DNA of 64,000 nt from Closterium sp. Naga37s-1 (GCA_947471745.1 CANJKZ010000080.1:2029501-2093500), one strand, 5' to 3'; positions 11,421 through 22,921 are shown, numbered from the stretch's first letter. Made by a program: numbers and translations. The notes: a model not told the origin generated them from the sequence alone.

Positions 11421-14400
11421 TCACCCCCGCGCTGCCCGCCCCCTCGCATGCCTCGCCTGCTGTTGCCTCAGCAACTGCCTCATCCCCCCCTCCGCCCCCC
11501 CGTACACCTGCTGCTGCGCCGGCGGCAGTGCCTGTGGAGTGGCATCCAGGTGTGCGGGCTCCGAAGTGTTGAGGCGCGGGCTCAGGCGAAAGGCAAAGGG
11601 GACGGGCGACCGCGACGAGGTGGTGGTGAGGCGAGGCCACGCTGTGGGCGAGGGGCGCGCAGACGAGGGGTGCGCGAGAGATAGGTCCCCATGCGGGGCA
11701 CTCACCCCCTCATGGCCTGCGCCAGGGAAAGACTCTGCTGCTCCCCCTGCTGCCCCGCCTGCTGAGCCGCCCTTGCTGCTGCCCTCCGCCTCCTCGCCTC
11801 CCAGGTCTGCAGTGGGGGGCACAGCCGAGCGAGCAAGGGTTTGGCAGGAGGGAGGTGCGGGGAATTGAGGCAGTGCATTGAGTGGAGAGAAGGCGCGCGG
11901 CACAGCGGAAGGGCGAGGGGGAGGGTTTGGCTCACCTGCGAGGCACACCACGCGGCGCTGCCTTTTGGCCGCCACCAGCCCCTCCACGCCCTCTCTCCGC
12001 CCCCCCTGCTGCGTCTCGCCCACGGGGAGCGCCTCTGCGCGCGTCGCCACGCCCCCTACCCTGGGGCTGCCTTCCGTACTGTCCGCAGCAGCGCCACCCC
12101 AGTGCTCCGTGGAGGCCGGCGCGCGCTTGGTGGAGCGCGGGCGCGAGGGGAAGGCGGCCCTGCGCGCGTGGGCGCGCGGCTGCAGGCAGAAGGCAAAGAG
12201 AGGCGGGCGGGGGATGGCGGGCATACGCTGCTGCGCGGCACTGCCAGGGCCGGGGGTGATGGGGGTGATGGGGGTGCCGAAGGGAATGGGTGAGGGGAAA
12301 GGAGAGGAGGAGGCGGCCGGGCTTCTTGGAAGGCGCGCAGGAGTGGATAAACCTGCTGCTGCGCCACCTGGTGCTGCCGTGCTGGGTGGGTGCTGGCCGT
12401 GGGGATCACGCTGCTCGTGCCTGGCTGCTGCACCAGCTGACACCTGACCCTGCTGCACTGCTACCGCACGCCCCGTTCCTCCCTCCTGCTGCTGCTCCCC
12501 TCCCTCCTCTTGCTGCTGCTGCGAGTGGTCGTTTGGTGCCCTCTGCAGCGCGGCACCACTCTCTCCCTGCCTTGCCACGCCACCCATCCCCGCTCCCTCG
12601 CCCGTCCTCTGCTCCGCTGCTGCCTCCGCACCTCCTCCCGGCTGCCCCGGGGCCCACGGCGCGGGAGACGGAGAGAGGGGCGTGGCCTCACGGGCTTGCA
12701 GCAGCTGCAGTTGCCGCTGCCACTCGTTCACCCGTGCCTAATACACCTCCCACGGCGCGCGCTGCAGCGGCGGGGCGTCGCATGACACGGGGGAGGAAGA
12801 GGGGGGCCGGACAGGGCGGGAGGGGCACAAGTGGAATGAGAAGGCAAGCTCGTGGGTGCATGCAAGAGGGGAAAAAAAAAGAGGCTCCTGGCCGACTAGC
12901 CGGATAGGCAGCAAGAGAAACGAGCCTGCATGGGGCAAGCCGCAGGCAGAAATGAGGGGCGCGGGCAGACATGAGGGGCGCGGGCAGACATGAGGGGCGC
13001 GGGCAGACATGAGGGGCGCGGGCAGACATGAGGGGCGCGGGCAGACATGAGGGGCGCGGGCAGACATGAGGGGCGCGGGCAGACATGAGGGGCGCGGGCA
13101 GACATGAGGGGCGCGGGCAGACATGAGGGGCTGCGGGCAGACATGAGGGGCGCGGGCAGACATGAGGGGCGCGGGCAGACATGAGGGGGCGCGGGCAGAC
13201 ATGAGGGCGCGGGCAGACATGAGGGTGCGCGGGCAGACATGAGGGGCGCGGGCAGACATGAGGGGCGCGGGCAGACATGAGGGGCGCGGGCAGACATGAG
13301 GGGCGCGGGCAGACATGAGGGGCGCGGGCAGACATGAGGGGCGGCGGGCAGACATGAGGGGCGCGGGCAGACATGAGGGGCGCGGGCAGACATGAGGGGC
13401 GCGGGCAGACATGAGGGGCGCGGGCAGACATGAGGGGCGCGGGCAGACATGAGGGGCGCGGGCAGACATGAGGGGCGCGGGCAGACATGAGGGGCGCGGG
13501 CAGACATGAGGGGCGCGGGCAGACATGAGGGGCGCGGGCAGACATGAGGGGCGCGGGCAGACATGAGGGGCGCGGGCAGACATGAGGGGCGCGGGCAGAC
13601 ATGAGGGGCGCGGGCAGACATGAGGGTGCGCGGGCAGACATGAGGGGCGCGGGCAGACATGAGGGGCGCGGGCAGACATGAGGGCGCGGCAGACATGAGG
13701 GGCGCGGGCAGACATGAGGGGCGCGGGCAGACATGAGGGGCGCGGGCAGACATGAGGGGCGCGGGCAGACATGAGGGGCGCGGGCAGACATGAGGGGCGC
13801 GGGCAGACATGAGGGGCGCGGGCAGACATGAGGGGCGCGGGCAGACATGAGGGGCGCGGGCAGACATGAGGGGCGCGGGCAGACATGAGGGGCGCGGGCC
13901 AGACATGAGGGGCGCGGGCAGACATGAGGGGCGCGGGCAGACATGAGGGGCGCGGGCAGACATGAGGGGCGCGGGCAGACATGAGGGGCGCGGGCAGACA
14001 TGAGGGGCGCGGGCAGACATGAGGGGCGCGGGCAGACATGAGGGGCGCGGGCAGACATGAGGGGCGCGGGCAGACATGAGGGGCGCGGGCAGACATGAGG
14101 GGCGCGGCAGACATGAGGGGCGCGGGCAGACATGAGGGCGCGGGCAGACATGAGGGGCGCGGGCAGACATGAGGGGCGCGGGCAGACATGAGGGGCGCGA
14201 GGGCAGACATGAGGGCGCGGGCAGACATGAGGGGCGCGGGCAGACATGAGGGGCGCGGGCAGACATGAGGGGCGCGGGCAGACATGAGGGGCGCGGGCAG
14301 ACATGAGGGGCGCGGGCAGACATGAGGGGCGCGGGCAGACATGAGGGGCGCGGGCAGACATGAGGGGCGCGGGCAGACATGAGGGGCGCGGGCAGACATG

Positions 14401-16131
14401 AGGGGCGCGGGCAGACATGAGGGGCGCGGGCAGACATGAGGGGCGCGGGCAGACATGAGGGGCGCGGGCAGACATGAGGGGCGCGGGCAGACATGAGGGG
14501 CGCGGGCAGACATGAGGGGCGCGGGCAGACATGAGGGGCGCGGGCAGACATGAGGGGCGCGGGCAGACATGAGGGGCGCGGGCAGACATGAGGGGCGCGG
14601 GCAGACATGAGGGGCGCGGGCAGACATGAGGGGCGCGGGCAGACATGAGGGGCGCGGGCAGACATGAGGGGCGCGGGCAGACATGAGGGGCGCGGGCAGA
14701 CATGAGGGGCGCGGGCAGACATGAGGGGCGCGGGCAGACATGAGGGGCGCGGGCAGACATGAGGGGCGCGGACTGCGTGCTGCAGGGCGGTGGGCGGAGG
14801 GCAGCGGGCTGACCTGGAAGTGGCGGCAGAGGGCGGTGCCCTTGCGGGCGCGCTTGGCGCGCCAGTGGTAGAAGATGGCGCGCACGGCATCTGGCGGCGC
14901 CAGGTGCACGCAGCAGCGCAGGGCGTGTGCCTCGGAGAGCAACGAGCGCGCAGCGAATGACTCCTTTTCCAGCCGGTCCATCACCCTCTCCACCTGCCCC
15001 TTGCTCACTGCCACTGCACTCCCCTCCACTTCCCCATCACCCCCTCTGCCCTCACATGCGACACTCTCAACCCTTTGTCCCGCCGTCTCTGCCCCTGCCT
15101 GCCCATTCCCCCCTGCCTACCCATTCCCCCCTCCCTGCCCCTCCCCCCCTCCCTGCCCCTCCCCCCCTGCCTGCCCTTCCCCTCCTGCCTGCCCCTCCAA
15201 CCCTGCGCGGCGGAGGGTGTGCGGGAGCGCGCAGAGGAAGCGCTCGTCGTCGTAGTCGAGGTCGTACACCACGTGGCGGCTGCCAACCCGCACGCGCTCC
15301 GCCTCGTCCACGCCGCGGATGTACCTCGCCGGGGGGGCGAACGCCTCGCGCCCCTCACCCGCCTCTGCGCCCTCCACCGGCCCCGCCACGCTGTCGCTGC
15401 TGGCGCTGCTGCTGGCCGCGCACGCGGAGGAGCCGCGCAGGCGCCAGCGCCAGGGCACGAGGCGCACACCGGGGATGGGGATGCGGCGCGCCGACACGGT
15501 GCGGCTGTTGCGCTGGGCGCATGAGTCATGCAGCTGCTGGAACCTTCGCCACTCCTTCCTCTCCGCAAACTCCAGCGCCCACGAGGCGGCGCTGCTGCCC
15601 GCGTCGGCGTCGGGGGGGCGCCACATGATGGCGCCCGTCACCCGGTTGCTGCTGCCCGTCGCCCCCGCCTGCTCCGGGCGGTACGAAAAGTGCGCGTGGC
15701 CGCGCAGCAGCACGGCGAGCACGTGCGCGCTCGCCCCGCCCTCCTCGTCGCCCACCACCCGCGCCTCCACGGCCGCCCCTCCCTCGCGCCACCCGCGGTC
15801 GCCCTGCACCACCAGCACGCTCGCCGCGCACACGCCACACGGACTGCCCGACCGGTCCGACGCACACGTGGCAGCGTCACACTCGTCACCCAGCCACAGC
15901 CCTGGCGGCTCGTCCACAAGGTGGCGGCGCTTCTTGCCCGCGGACGGGCGGCCCGCCTTGTCTGGCGCGGGGGAACCGTTCGCCCCAACGACCAGTGGTG
16001 ACCGCCACCTGCGATTGCCCTTGCCCTTGCCCTTGCCCTTGCCCGTACCCTTCCCACGCCCCTTCCCTCTGCCCAACCCTTGACCTTGCTGCCACTGCTG
16101 CTGCTGCTGTTGCTGCTGCTGTTGCTGTCGC

Positions 16132-16165
<34 letters not shown>

Positions 16166-16439
16166 CCTCCTCATCATCATACTTCTCCTGCTGCCACTGC
16201 CCCTGCACCTACCCCTGCCCCTGCCCCTGCCCCTGCTCCTGCTGTTGTAAATGTTGTTGTTGCTGCTGCTCCTGCCCCTTCTTTTGTTCTTGTTGCTGCT
16301 GCGGATCCTGCTCCTGCTGTTGCTGTTGCTTTTGTTGTTGCTGTTGCTGTTGCCGTTGTTGCTGCTGCTGCTGCTGTTGCTCCTCCTGTCTCTGTTCCTG
16401 CTCCGTTTGCTGCTGCTGCGGCTGCTGCTGTTGCTGCGG

Positions 16440-16474
<35 letters not shown>

Positions 16475-17555
16475 CCTGCGGCTGCTGCGGCGGCTCCTGT
16501 TGCTGCTGCTGCGGGCGCTGTGCCACCTGCTGCTCGTATACCTGCTGCTCGTGTACCAGCTGCGGCTAATGTGCCTGCTGCAGCCACTTTAGCTGCTGCT
16601 GCTGAAGTGCCTGAAGCAGCTGTCGATCCGACGGGAGCCAATGCGGTGGTGCAGAGGGCACAACCGTTGCGTGCGCTCCGCCGTGCGATGTGGGCTCGCT
16701 CCCGCCGACCGCACCGCTCTGCACGCAGGGCTGCGACGGCGCGGACACGACGGCAGATGGACGAGAAAGTGCCGCTGATCGAGGCACCAGTGGCTGCTCG
16801 TTCTAAGCGGCGGGCAGCGGTTGAATTGCTTGCTGCTGCCGCAGCATGGGGGATGGCGGGAGCAGTAGAGGGGAAGGCGACTGACGGCCGGAGGGAAGAA
16901 AAAGAGCGGTTTTCCCATCCAGCAACGGCCCCTCCGCTGCCAACCCTACCCCCTGCCTCGCGGCCGAAGGAATCGCATTCGCCACAAGCGAGGGCTTCAG
17001 CCCCGAGGGCCCGCAGGGATCTAATCGATTGCTGTCATCCGTCCTTGTGACGCCTGCCTGAGCCGTCTGAGTCGCGTGAATCGACTGAGTCGCGTGAATC
17101 ATCTGAGACGCGTCAGTCGTTTGATTTGTGAGCGTAATCTGGGCCGTGTGAGTCGTCTGAGACGCTTGAGTCGCTGAACGAGGGTGACACGGCCAAGCGT
17201 GGTTGACAGCCAAATGACCGTTGGCCAGCCCTGACGCCAATAGGTGATGCGATAGCAGCGCCAGCTGCTGCCGACGCGCTAGATCCGCTCCCGATACTAA
17301 CTGCTGCGACACGAGCGGTGAGGCCACAGGGGTTAGCTGGGCCACTACAGGGTCGGATCGTAAAGCGGATGCTTGCTGAGGGGCGTGTGGTTGGGAGGGA
17401 GACATTTGCGGTTCGGCTCGTAAATGCCCGTTCTGAACTGACAGCCCCGACGAGCCTTGCTGCGAGACAGGCGGCTGCGACTGTTGGCGTTGAGGGTGAA
17501 GATGAGCCTTCCGCCGCTGACGCTCGTGCGACGGCGACGGCAACGCTCGATCCAC
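11421..17555 (-). CDS. Enhancer of Polycomb-like protein (plant type), multi-exon, with in-frame TAG codons
   Basis: The minus-strand frame carries the plant Enhancer of Polycomb-like signature in order. R-G-W-R-E-G-G and the F-S-Y-R-P region are near 15690-15800. V-T-G-A-I-M-W and W-A-L-E-F are near 15550-15640. I-P-I-P-G-V-R-L is near 15460-15490. V-Y-D-L-D-Y-D-D-E is near 15240-15280. E-K-E-S-F and H-W-R-A-K-R-A-R-K-G then lead to C-R-H-F-Q, ending at 14814. After an intron, R-A-P-W-E-V-Y continues at 12761. Family members are subunits of NuA4-type histone acetyltransferase complexes in the nucleus. The N-terminal part is Gln-rich. The frame from 17555 to 15117 has no TAA or TGA but TAG at 16803, 16566 and 16209; another TAG at 12738-12740 replaces a conserved Gln. 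A 54-nt possible first exon starts at 17647 (donor at 17593). It is either a pseudogene or a gene that decodes TAG. Confidence 0.75.
11936..12761 (-). CDS. Enhancer of Polycomb-like gene: exon after the minisatellite intron
   Basis: The acceptor CCGCTGCAG ends at 12762 after a pyrimidine-rich stretch. The exon continues in phase 0 with R-A-P-W-E-V-Y, a TAG at 12738-12740, then A-R-V-N-E-W-Q-R-Q. Family members have W-E-R-Y-Q-Q-Q-V-R-E-W here, so the TAG stands at a Gln. The rest is a low-complexity Gln/Pro/Ala tail. A consensus donor CGCAG/GTGAGC ends the exon at 11936. The next acceptor appears at 11807 (exon about 11706-11806, followed by a GTGAGT donor). Confidence 0.65.
12940..14771. repeat. 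19-bp minisatellite, about 96 copies, in an intron
   Basis: Near-perfect tandem copies of atgaggggcgcgggcagac fill most of a 2052-bp intron of the Enhancer of Polycomb-like gene (12762-14813). A few copies carry 1-2 bp indels (for example near 13130, 13190, 13225, 13690, 14205). Because 19 is not a multiple of 3, the array is open in all three minus-strand frames and gives spurious 660-760-residue frames. No spacers separate the units. Confidence 0.97.
14814..15018 (-). CDS. Enhancer of Polycomb-like gene: conserved exon before the minisatellite intron
   Basis: It encodes the helix block V-M-D-R-L-E-K-E-S-F through W-R-A-K-R-A-R-K-G to C-R-H-F-Q. Family members place a similar EKA..HWRQKRQRKG..RHLQ block here. 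The 3' boundary is a clean CAG/GTCAGC donor (exon ends 14814, intron starts 14813). The 5' boundary is approximate: an AG at 15019-15020 would keep phase with a donor at 15201, but the intron between is purine-rich, so the boundary could be elsewhere. Confidence 0.75.
15019..15201 (-). other. Probable purine-rich intron of the Enhancer of Polycomb-like gene
   Basis: Between the Y-D-D-E-R-F-L exon and the next conserved exon the minus strand is a run of ggggcaggcagg-type repeats with little protein-like content. A GT lies at 15201-15200 after the R-R-A codons. The acceptor is uncertain. Confidence 0.45.
16085..16530 (-). repeat. CAG/CAA triplet-rich tract encoding poly-glutamine
   Basis: On the minus strand this is dominated by CAG and CAA codons in the frame of the Enhancer of Polycomb-like gene, giving long Gln runs broken by Glu, Pro and Arg. 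A TAG at 16209-16211 sits inside a CAGGGG hexamer repeat where the other units have CAG. Confidence 0.85.
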
Positions 17556-17649
17556 CTCTACTCTCGGCTGAACCGCCCCGAACCGGCTTATACCTTCGGA
17601 ATGACCTCACTCTCCGTGATCTTGTTCCACAAGCGGAAGGGCTCCATTT

Positions 17650-18369
17650 TCCTGAGCTGGGCGAAACGGAAACATACCAAGCAGAGCGGCAGCAGCCCTC
17701 CCGTCCACGCTCAGCATTTCAGCAGCATTGAGGTGGAGAACGCATGCCTGCGCGCGTCAGGTGGATGATCACGGTGCCTGCATTTAAGCAATGAATGAAG
17801 AAGGCATCTGTAATTGCCTCGGCAAAGCTCATCTCAAAATTCAAAATCAACCTCGCGTTACACAATTCCCAAGGCCAACGAAAGAAAGGCAAATCTTGAT
17901 TTTCTTAGGCAGGCCAGGAAGTTTGAAACCCTCGTTCCGCTTCCACCTCCATCCTTCCGCCTTCATCCTCCTGTCTTCCCCGTCGTCCTCTTCCAACTTT
18001 CCGCCTCCCGCCCCCAAGTTTCCGCCTTTTCCTATCCCCCTTCCCTCTCCTAGCTTCGAATGTCCGCGAATGCCCGAAAACCCGCTTCGTTGGTGCTTGG
18101 TTGCCCAATGAGGGTACGCATGAATTGCGGAGTCCAACTTGGAATGTCTGGCTGATTCGCTTCTAAACTACTCCGAACCGAATACAACCATCAGGTCAAA
18201 TCTCAGTTACGACTGTTGATGTTTGCTTGCGCTCTATAGTGTAATCTTAAACCTAGAAAATCATGTCAAATCCGGAAGCTTGCATTATTGTCCTTATGCA
18301 GGAAAAAATAATTTTCCTTACTTGGCGCCCCTGCTTACCGCATACACGACTGCTCCCGCCACAGTAAAC
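17650..18369. other. Upstream region of the Enhancer of Polycomb-like gene, no gene seen
   Basis: Less GC-rich, unique-looking DNA between the host gene and the Copia-C 5' LTR. Short open frames on both strands lack recognisable motifs. It probably holds the promoter of the minus-strand gene. No terminal repeats or conserved blocks were found. Confidence 0.5.
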
Positions 18370-18423
18370 TGTTGGAATAACCGAAAGGTTATTATAAACA
18401 TTCCCGAAGGTTTCCCACTCTCG

Positions 18424-18551
18424 TGTCAAACATTATATATATGTTTCTGCTGTGTAGGCTACAGTGGGTTAGCCTTTAGGGGGTACATTTCTCTAGGGTT
18501 TCATACTTGTACTCCCAACTGTTTCTAGTTGACCACTTCTTGTTTCTGACA
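18424..18551 (+). repeat. 5' LTR of Copia-A2
   Basis: 128 bp, begins tgtcaaacatta, ends gtttctgaca. An AT-rich tatatata near its start could serve as a promoter element. It differs from 35128-35255 at two positions. Confidence 0.92.
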
Positions 18552-19161
18552 TGGTATTAAGAGCTTAGGTTATAGACCTAAGGGCCCACCGTTCCGCTAG
18601 AGGTGCCCTCGTGCGCCCTTTTTTTTAGCGCCCTCGTGCGCCTCTCTCCTAGTGCCCCCTCGTGCGCTCTCCTCTCACGCTGCCCGTTTGCAGCCCGCTA
18701 GCAGCCCGAGCGCGGCCCCGCCGTTTTAGCGCACGTAGGAACTTCGCCACCTAGGGCGGCTCGATTTTTTCTCGCGAGCCCCAGCAGGCCGTCGCCCGTA
18801 GGCCCCGCTCGCCCCTAGGCCGACGCGCGACCCTCAGCCGCCCGCCCGCAGGACGCAGCCAGCGCGCAGCGGCGATCGCGCGTCGGCTGCTGCTGCTAGC
18901 GCTTAGCCGCCGCATGAACGCAGCCACGGCCCGCGCGCAGCCGCACCCTAGGCGCCGCCGCGCACCGCCTTACCTACCCGAGCCGCGCCGCCCGAGCCGC
19001 GCCGCCCGAGTCGCGCTGCCCGAGTCGCGCCGCCCTGACCGAGCCGCGCCGCCCTACCTGCAGCAACTGCTCTTACTGCCCCTCCTTCTGCTACTACTGC
19101 TTCTGTTACTTCTGCTACTTCTACTGCTGCTACTGCTACTACTGCTACTGCTACTGCCACT
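18552..19161 (+). other. 5' leader of Copia-A2
   Basis: PBS at the outer end, then about 600 bp of very GC-rich DNA with imperfect repeats (gagccgcgccgccc type near 18985-19055) and a CTACTG-rich stretch just before gag. No recognisable protein. Confidence 0.6.
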
Positions 19162-20144
19162 ATGGCTAGTCCTACCGTTCTCACGTTTGACTCTGAGGGC
19201 CGTCCGATTAAGTTTGACGTTTGGCTCGATGACCTGCACCTGTTCCTCCAGATCACTGCCAAGGACGATGTTTCCCTTTTTGACCACACGTCCGGCGCCG
19301 CTCCCGCGCCTGCTGCTACTGCTGACAGCACTGCTCGATCACAGTGGCAGACCCGTGACGCTCATGCTCGCCTAGCCGTTCGCAGCCACCTACCGCTAGA
19401 TGAGCGCGAGCACTTTGGCCAGCATAAGACCGCTAAGGAGCTGTACGACGCTGTAGTTGCACGCTACTCCTCCCCTGCCACTGCTGCGATAGGCCGTCTC
19501 TCATTGCCCTATCTCTTCCCCGATGTGTCTGCCTTTGCCACTGTAGCTGACCTCATCACTCACCTCCGTACTAGTGATCTCCGCTACCGTGCCGCACTCC
19601 CCCCCGATTTCCTAGCCAAGAACCCCCCCCCGATGTACCTCACCCTCTACCACCTGATCACTCGCCTCCCTGACTCTCTTCGCGCTGTCAGGGACCACTT
19701 TCTTGCTCTCTCCCCCACAGACCTCACTGTCGACCTGCTCGAGAAAGAACTCCTAGCAGCTGAGAAGAGCATTGTAGCTGTAGGTGCCTCTCGTGGCGAC
19801 CCTTCTTTGAGGGATGTTCCCCCTCCCCCCTTCTCCCCTCCATTGCATCTGCTGCTGCTGTCGACTACCTAGGTGCTGAGGGGGTCGGAGCTGCGTTCGC
19901 TCCCAGTGGGAGGCGCAAGGGCGGCAGGGGCAAGGGGGGCCGGGGTGGAGGAGGCGACGGCGGGAGAGGTGGTGGTGGAGGGGGTGGAGGGGGCGGCGGC
20001 GGTGGCGGCAGTGGTGGGAGTGGTGCTGGTGGTGGGGGGGGCAGTGGCGGAGCCGGGGGTGGTGGAGGCGGCGGTGGTGGAGGTGGAGGTGGTGGTGGTT
20101 GCAAAGGTGGCGGAGGTGGAGCTGGTGGAGGGCGCGGAGGAGCG
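19162..20144 (+). pseudogene. Copia-A2 Gag
   Basis: Starts M-A-S-P-T-V-L-T-F-D. Conserved Gag helices include F-G-Q-H-K-T-A-K-E-L and the L-P-Y-L-F-P block. A deletion of about 10 bp near 19800, relative to A1, shifts the frame. The downstream frame then encodes a long poly-glycine tract (about 19940-20105) leading into the zinc-like motif in the next entry. Confidence 0.86.
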
Positions 20145-22465
20145 GTGCAGCGTGGCGGGTTCGGCGGCGGCCAGAGGCAGCAGCAGCAGCGTCCCAGCGA
20201 GCCCCAGTCGCCCCAGCAGCTCCGTGAGTGGTACTCTCAGCGTGGGGGGTCTGGGGGTGGAGGTACCTGCCCGTACGTCATCCGCACAGGTGACCGCACT
20301 GGCCAGACTTGTGGGAGGTTTCACACGGCGCAGCGCTGTTTCTTTCGCCTCGACGACGCCTGGCGCGAGCAGTTTCCTGACGCCTCTGAGCTGCCCCGCT
20401 GGGCTGATCTGCTTAAGAAGGGAATTGATATCTTTGCTCTTGATTATGATGCTATCCTTGCTGCTATGTATGCATTGACTATTAGTGTTGAGGGTGACTG
20501 TTACCTGAGTGTACCGCCCGGCCCGGGTATTGGGACCAGTGAGGCTGCAGCTCTAGGTGCTAGTGCGTCTGCTGCTCTAGGTCCTGGTGAGGCTGCTGCC
20601 CTAGGTGCTAGTGCGTCTGCGTCTGCTGGTACCGCACCTACTGAGGCACTGCACACCTTCACACTGGACTCAGGTGCTTCCCGCTGTTTCTTTCGCGACC
20701 GCACTGCCCTAGAGCAGCTTCCTAGACCGGTTGCTGTCTCCCTGGCTGACCTCTCAGGGGGTCCGGTCCTTGCGACCTCCACCACTGCCCTCCCTTGTTC
20801 TGCTGTCCCGTCTGGCACGCTGTCGGGCCTCTACCTCCCCTCGTTCTCTACGAACTTGGTGGCGGGTTCCGCACTTCAGGACGCGGGTGTTCACCAGTTC
20901 ACCCCTACCTACGAGCGTGTGACGCACTGCACGTGTGCCCAGACGGGTCGTCACCTGGCTACCTTCACTCGGCAGCCGGGGTCGGACTTGAACACACTGA
21001 CCACTGAGTCCCCTCAGGTAGCTGCGTCTGCGTCTACGTCTGTGTCATGTCAGCTGTCAGCCCCCTGCTCGTGTCGCTCCCTGTCGCAAAGGACTGTCCT
21101 CTGGCACCACCGCCTTGGTCACCCGTTAGTGCAGCGCCTTCGCGGCATGCACTCCAGGTACCTTGTCTCTGGTCTTCCCAGGGTTCTCCCTCCCCTACCA
21201 CCCTCGCCTGCTCCTCCCTATCTTCCCTGTGTCGAGGGGCGGCAGCGCGCCGCTCCTCACTCTTCCTCGTTCCCTCCCACAGAGGCTCCCCTGCAGACTC
21301 TCCACCTGGACGTGTGGGGCCCCGCCCGCGTCCGGGGACAGGGCCACGAGCGGTACTTTCTGCTGGTCGTCGACGGCTACACGCGCTACATCACGGTCTT
21401 CCCCTTGCGTACCAAGAGTGAGGTCCCTGATGTCTTGATCCCCTGGATCCGCGCTGCTCGTCTCCAGCTCCGCGAGCGGTTCCAGTCGGACTTTCCTGTC
21501 CTACGTCTGCACTCTGACAGAGGTGGCGAGTTTTCCTCTGACCTCTTGGCAGCCTACTGTGTGGAGCACGGCATCCGCCAGACGTTCACTCTCCCGGCCT
21601 CTCCGCAGCAGAATGGGGTTGCTGAGTGCCGCATTGGTCTCGTCATGGAGGTTGCTCGTACCTCCATGATCCATGCGGCTGCCCCCCATTTCCTGTGGCC
21701 GTTTGCAGTGCAGTACGCGGCGCATCAGCTCAACCTCTGGCCCCGTGTCTCTGTTCCGGAGACCTCGCCTACCCTGCATTGGACGGGGGAGGTTGGCGAT
21801 GCGTCGGTGTTCCGAGTCTGGGGATGTCGAGCCTTTGTCCGCGATACGTCCGCGGACAAGCTCTCCTCCCGTGCCGTTCCCTGTGTCTTCCTTGGCTTTG
21901 TCCCTGACGCGCCTGGCTGGCAGTTTTACCACCCCACCTCGCGCCGTGTCTTTGCCTCTCAGGACGTCACATTTGACGAGTCGGTACCCTTTTACCGTCT
22001 CTTCCCCTACCGCACTGCCCCGCTCCCCCCCCCCCCGCCGCTCTTCCTCACCCCAGGTGTCCCGTCGGTAGACCCCCTCCCTCCCCAGGGTGCTGCTCCC
22101 TCAGGTGTTTCCCAGGTAGACCCGGTCGAGCCTGTCGAGGTCGCTGTTGACTCTGGTCCTGCGCGAGGTGCTGAGCGTGCTGAGCCTGGTGGTGCTGGGT
22201 CTGGGGGTACTGAGAGTGGGGGTGCTGAGCCTGGGGGTGTGGAGACTGGGGGTGCTGAGTCTGGGGGTGCGGAGATAGCGGGTGCTGAGCCTGGGGGTGC
22301 TGCGACTGGGGGTGCTGAGCCTAGAGGAGCTGAGGCTGGGGGTTCTGAGAGTGACCGTACTGCGCCTGTTGGCGCTCCCTCTTCACAGCAGCTGCGTGAG
22401 TGGTACTCCCAGCGTTACAGCCTCCGTCGTGGGGCTCCTGGAGCTGAGGGGTCTACTGGAGTTGG
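20145..22465 (+). pseudogene. Copia-A2 Gag C-terminus, protease and integrase
   Basis: An open frame of about 770 residues. It begins with Gln-rich sequence and the C-P-Y-V-I-R-T-G...C-G-x-x-H-x4-C motif. The protease L-D-S-G-A-S-R-C-F-F is near 20660-20690. The pre-integrase H-R-L-G-H-P and integrase residues D (D-V-W-G-P), D (H-S-D-R-G-G-E-F) and E (N-G-V-A-E-C) are all present. A degenerate GGAEP-type repeat linker follows. The frame is cut at 22465 by the TRIM complex (TSD GTTGG). Confidence 0.9.
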
Positions 22466-22672
22466 TGTCAGAATCCCAACCACTAGACCATTGGGATAAA
22501 AGGGCTTGTTAAGTAGCGGGTCAGTGCGCCCATAACCCCCCAGGACAACGAGCCTGTAACCCTTCCCTAGGATCAATCGGGGATCACCAGTGGACCTCTT
22601 ACACCCCCCCGCACTGGGATGCCCGAAGTGCACACACTGGGATTCGAACCCGAGACCTTCGCTCTGATACCA

Positions 22673-22921
22673 TGTCAAAACACTATCGAAGCGGGTAACC
22701 GGGTTTAAGGAGGGCCTAGGCTTAGTAGCCTAGGCCAAGCTATTGTCGAGGTCAAGGCCAAGGGAGTGTCGAGAGAAATTGACCAAACAAGTTAGCTTCA
22801 CTAAAGCAAAGCATACAAGATATAGTCGAGAAACACAAACAAGAGGTGCACCACCAACAGCAAAGAACTATAACTACAGTAACTACAGCAAGCAGGATAT
22901 ATCTTAAATATAACTTTGACA
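22673..22921 (-). repeat. Foreign LTR inside the TRIM complex
   Basis: 249 bp, reads TGTCAAAGTT...GTTTTGACA on the minus strand. It is related to the 253-bp LTRs at 1829-3124. It abuts the TRIM PBS exactly at 22672/22673, and on its other side a polypurine-like block (22922-22940) leads into its own internal DNA. Confidence 0.82.

Noticed and set aside
9115..11640. An 841-residue minus-strand open frame as a single gene
   Set aside because: Low-complexity Pro/Ala/Gly in GC-rich DNA, open in other frames as well, and overlapping a better-supported frame; at most it contains some exons.
12940..14771. Possible CRISPR-like array
   Set aside because: Units are contiguous with no spacers and the context is eukaryotic; it is a minisatellite.
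12688..15029. Open frames of 660-760 residues with repeated Pro-His-Val-Cys-type sequence
   Set aside because: They are the three frames of the 19-bp minisatellite; no unique protein sequence beyond the flanking exons.
15995..17050. Plus-strand 351-residue Ala/Val-rich frame
   Set aside because: Shadow of the Gln-rich triplet tract read on the other strand.
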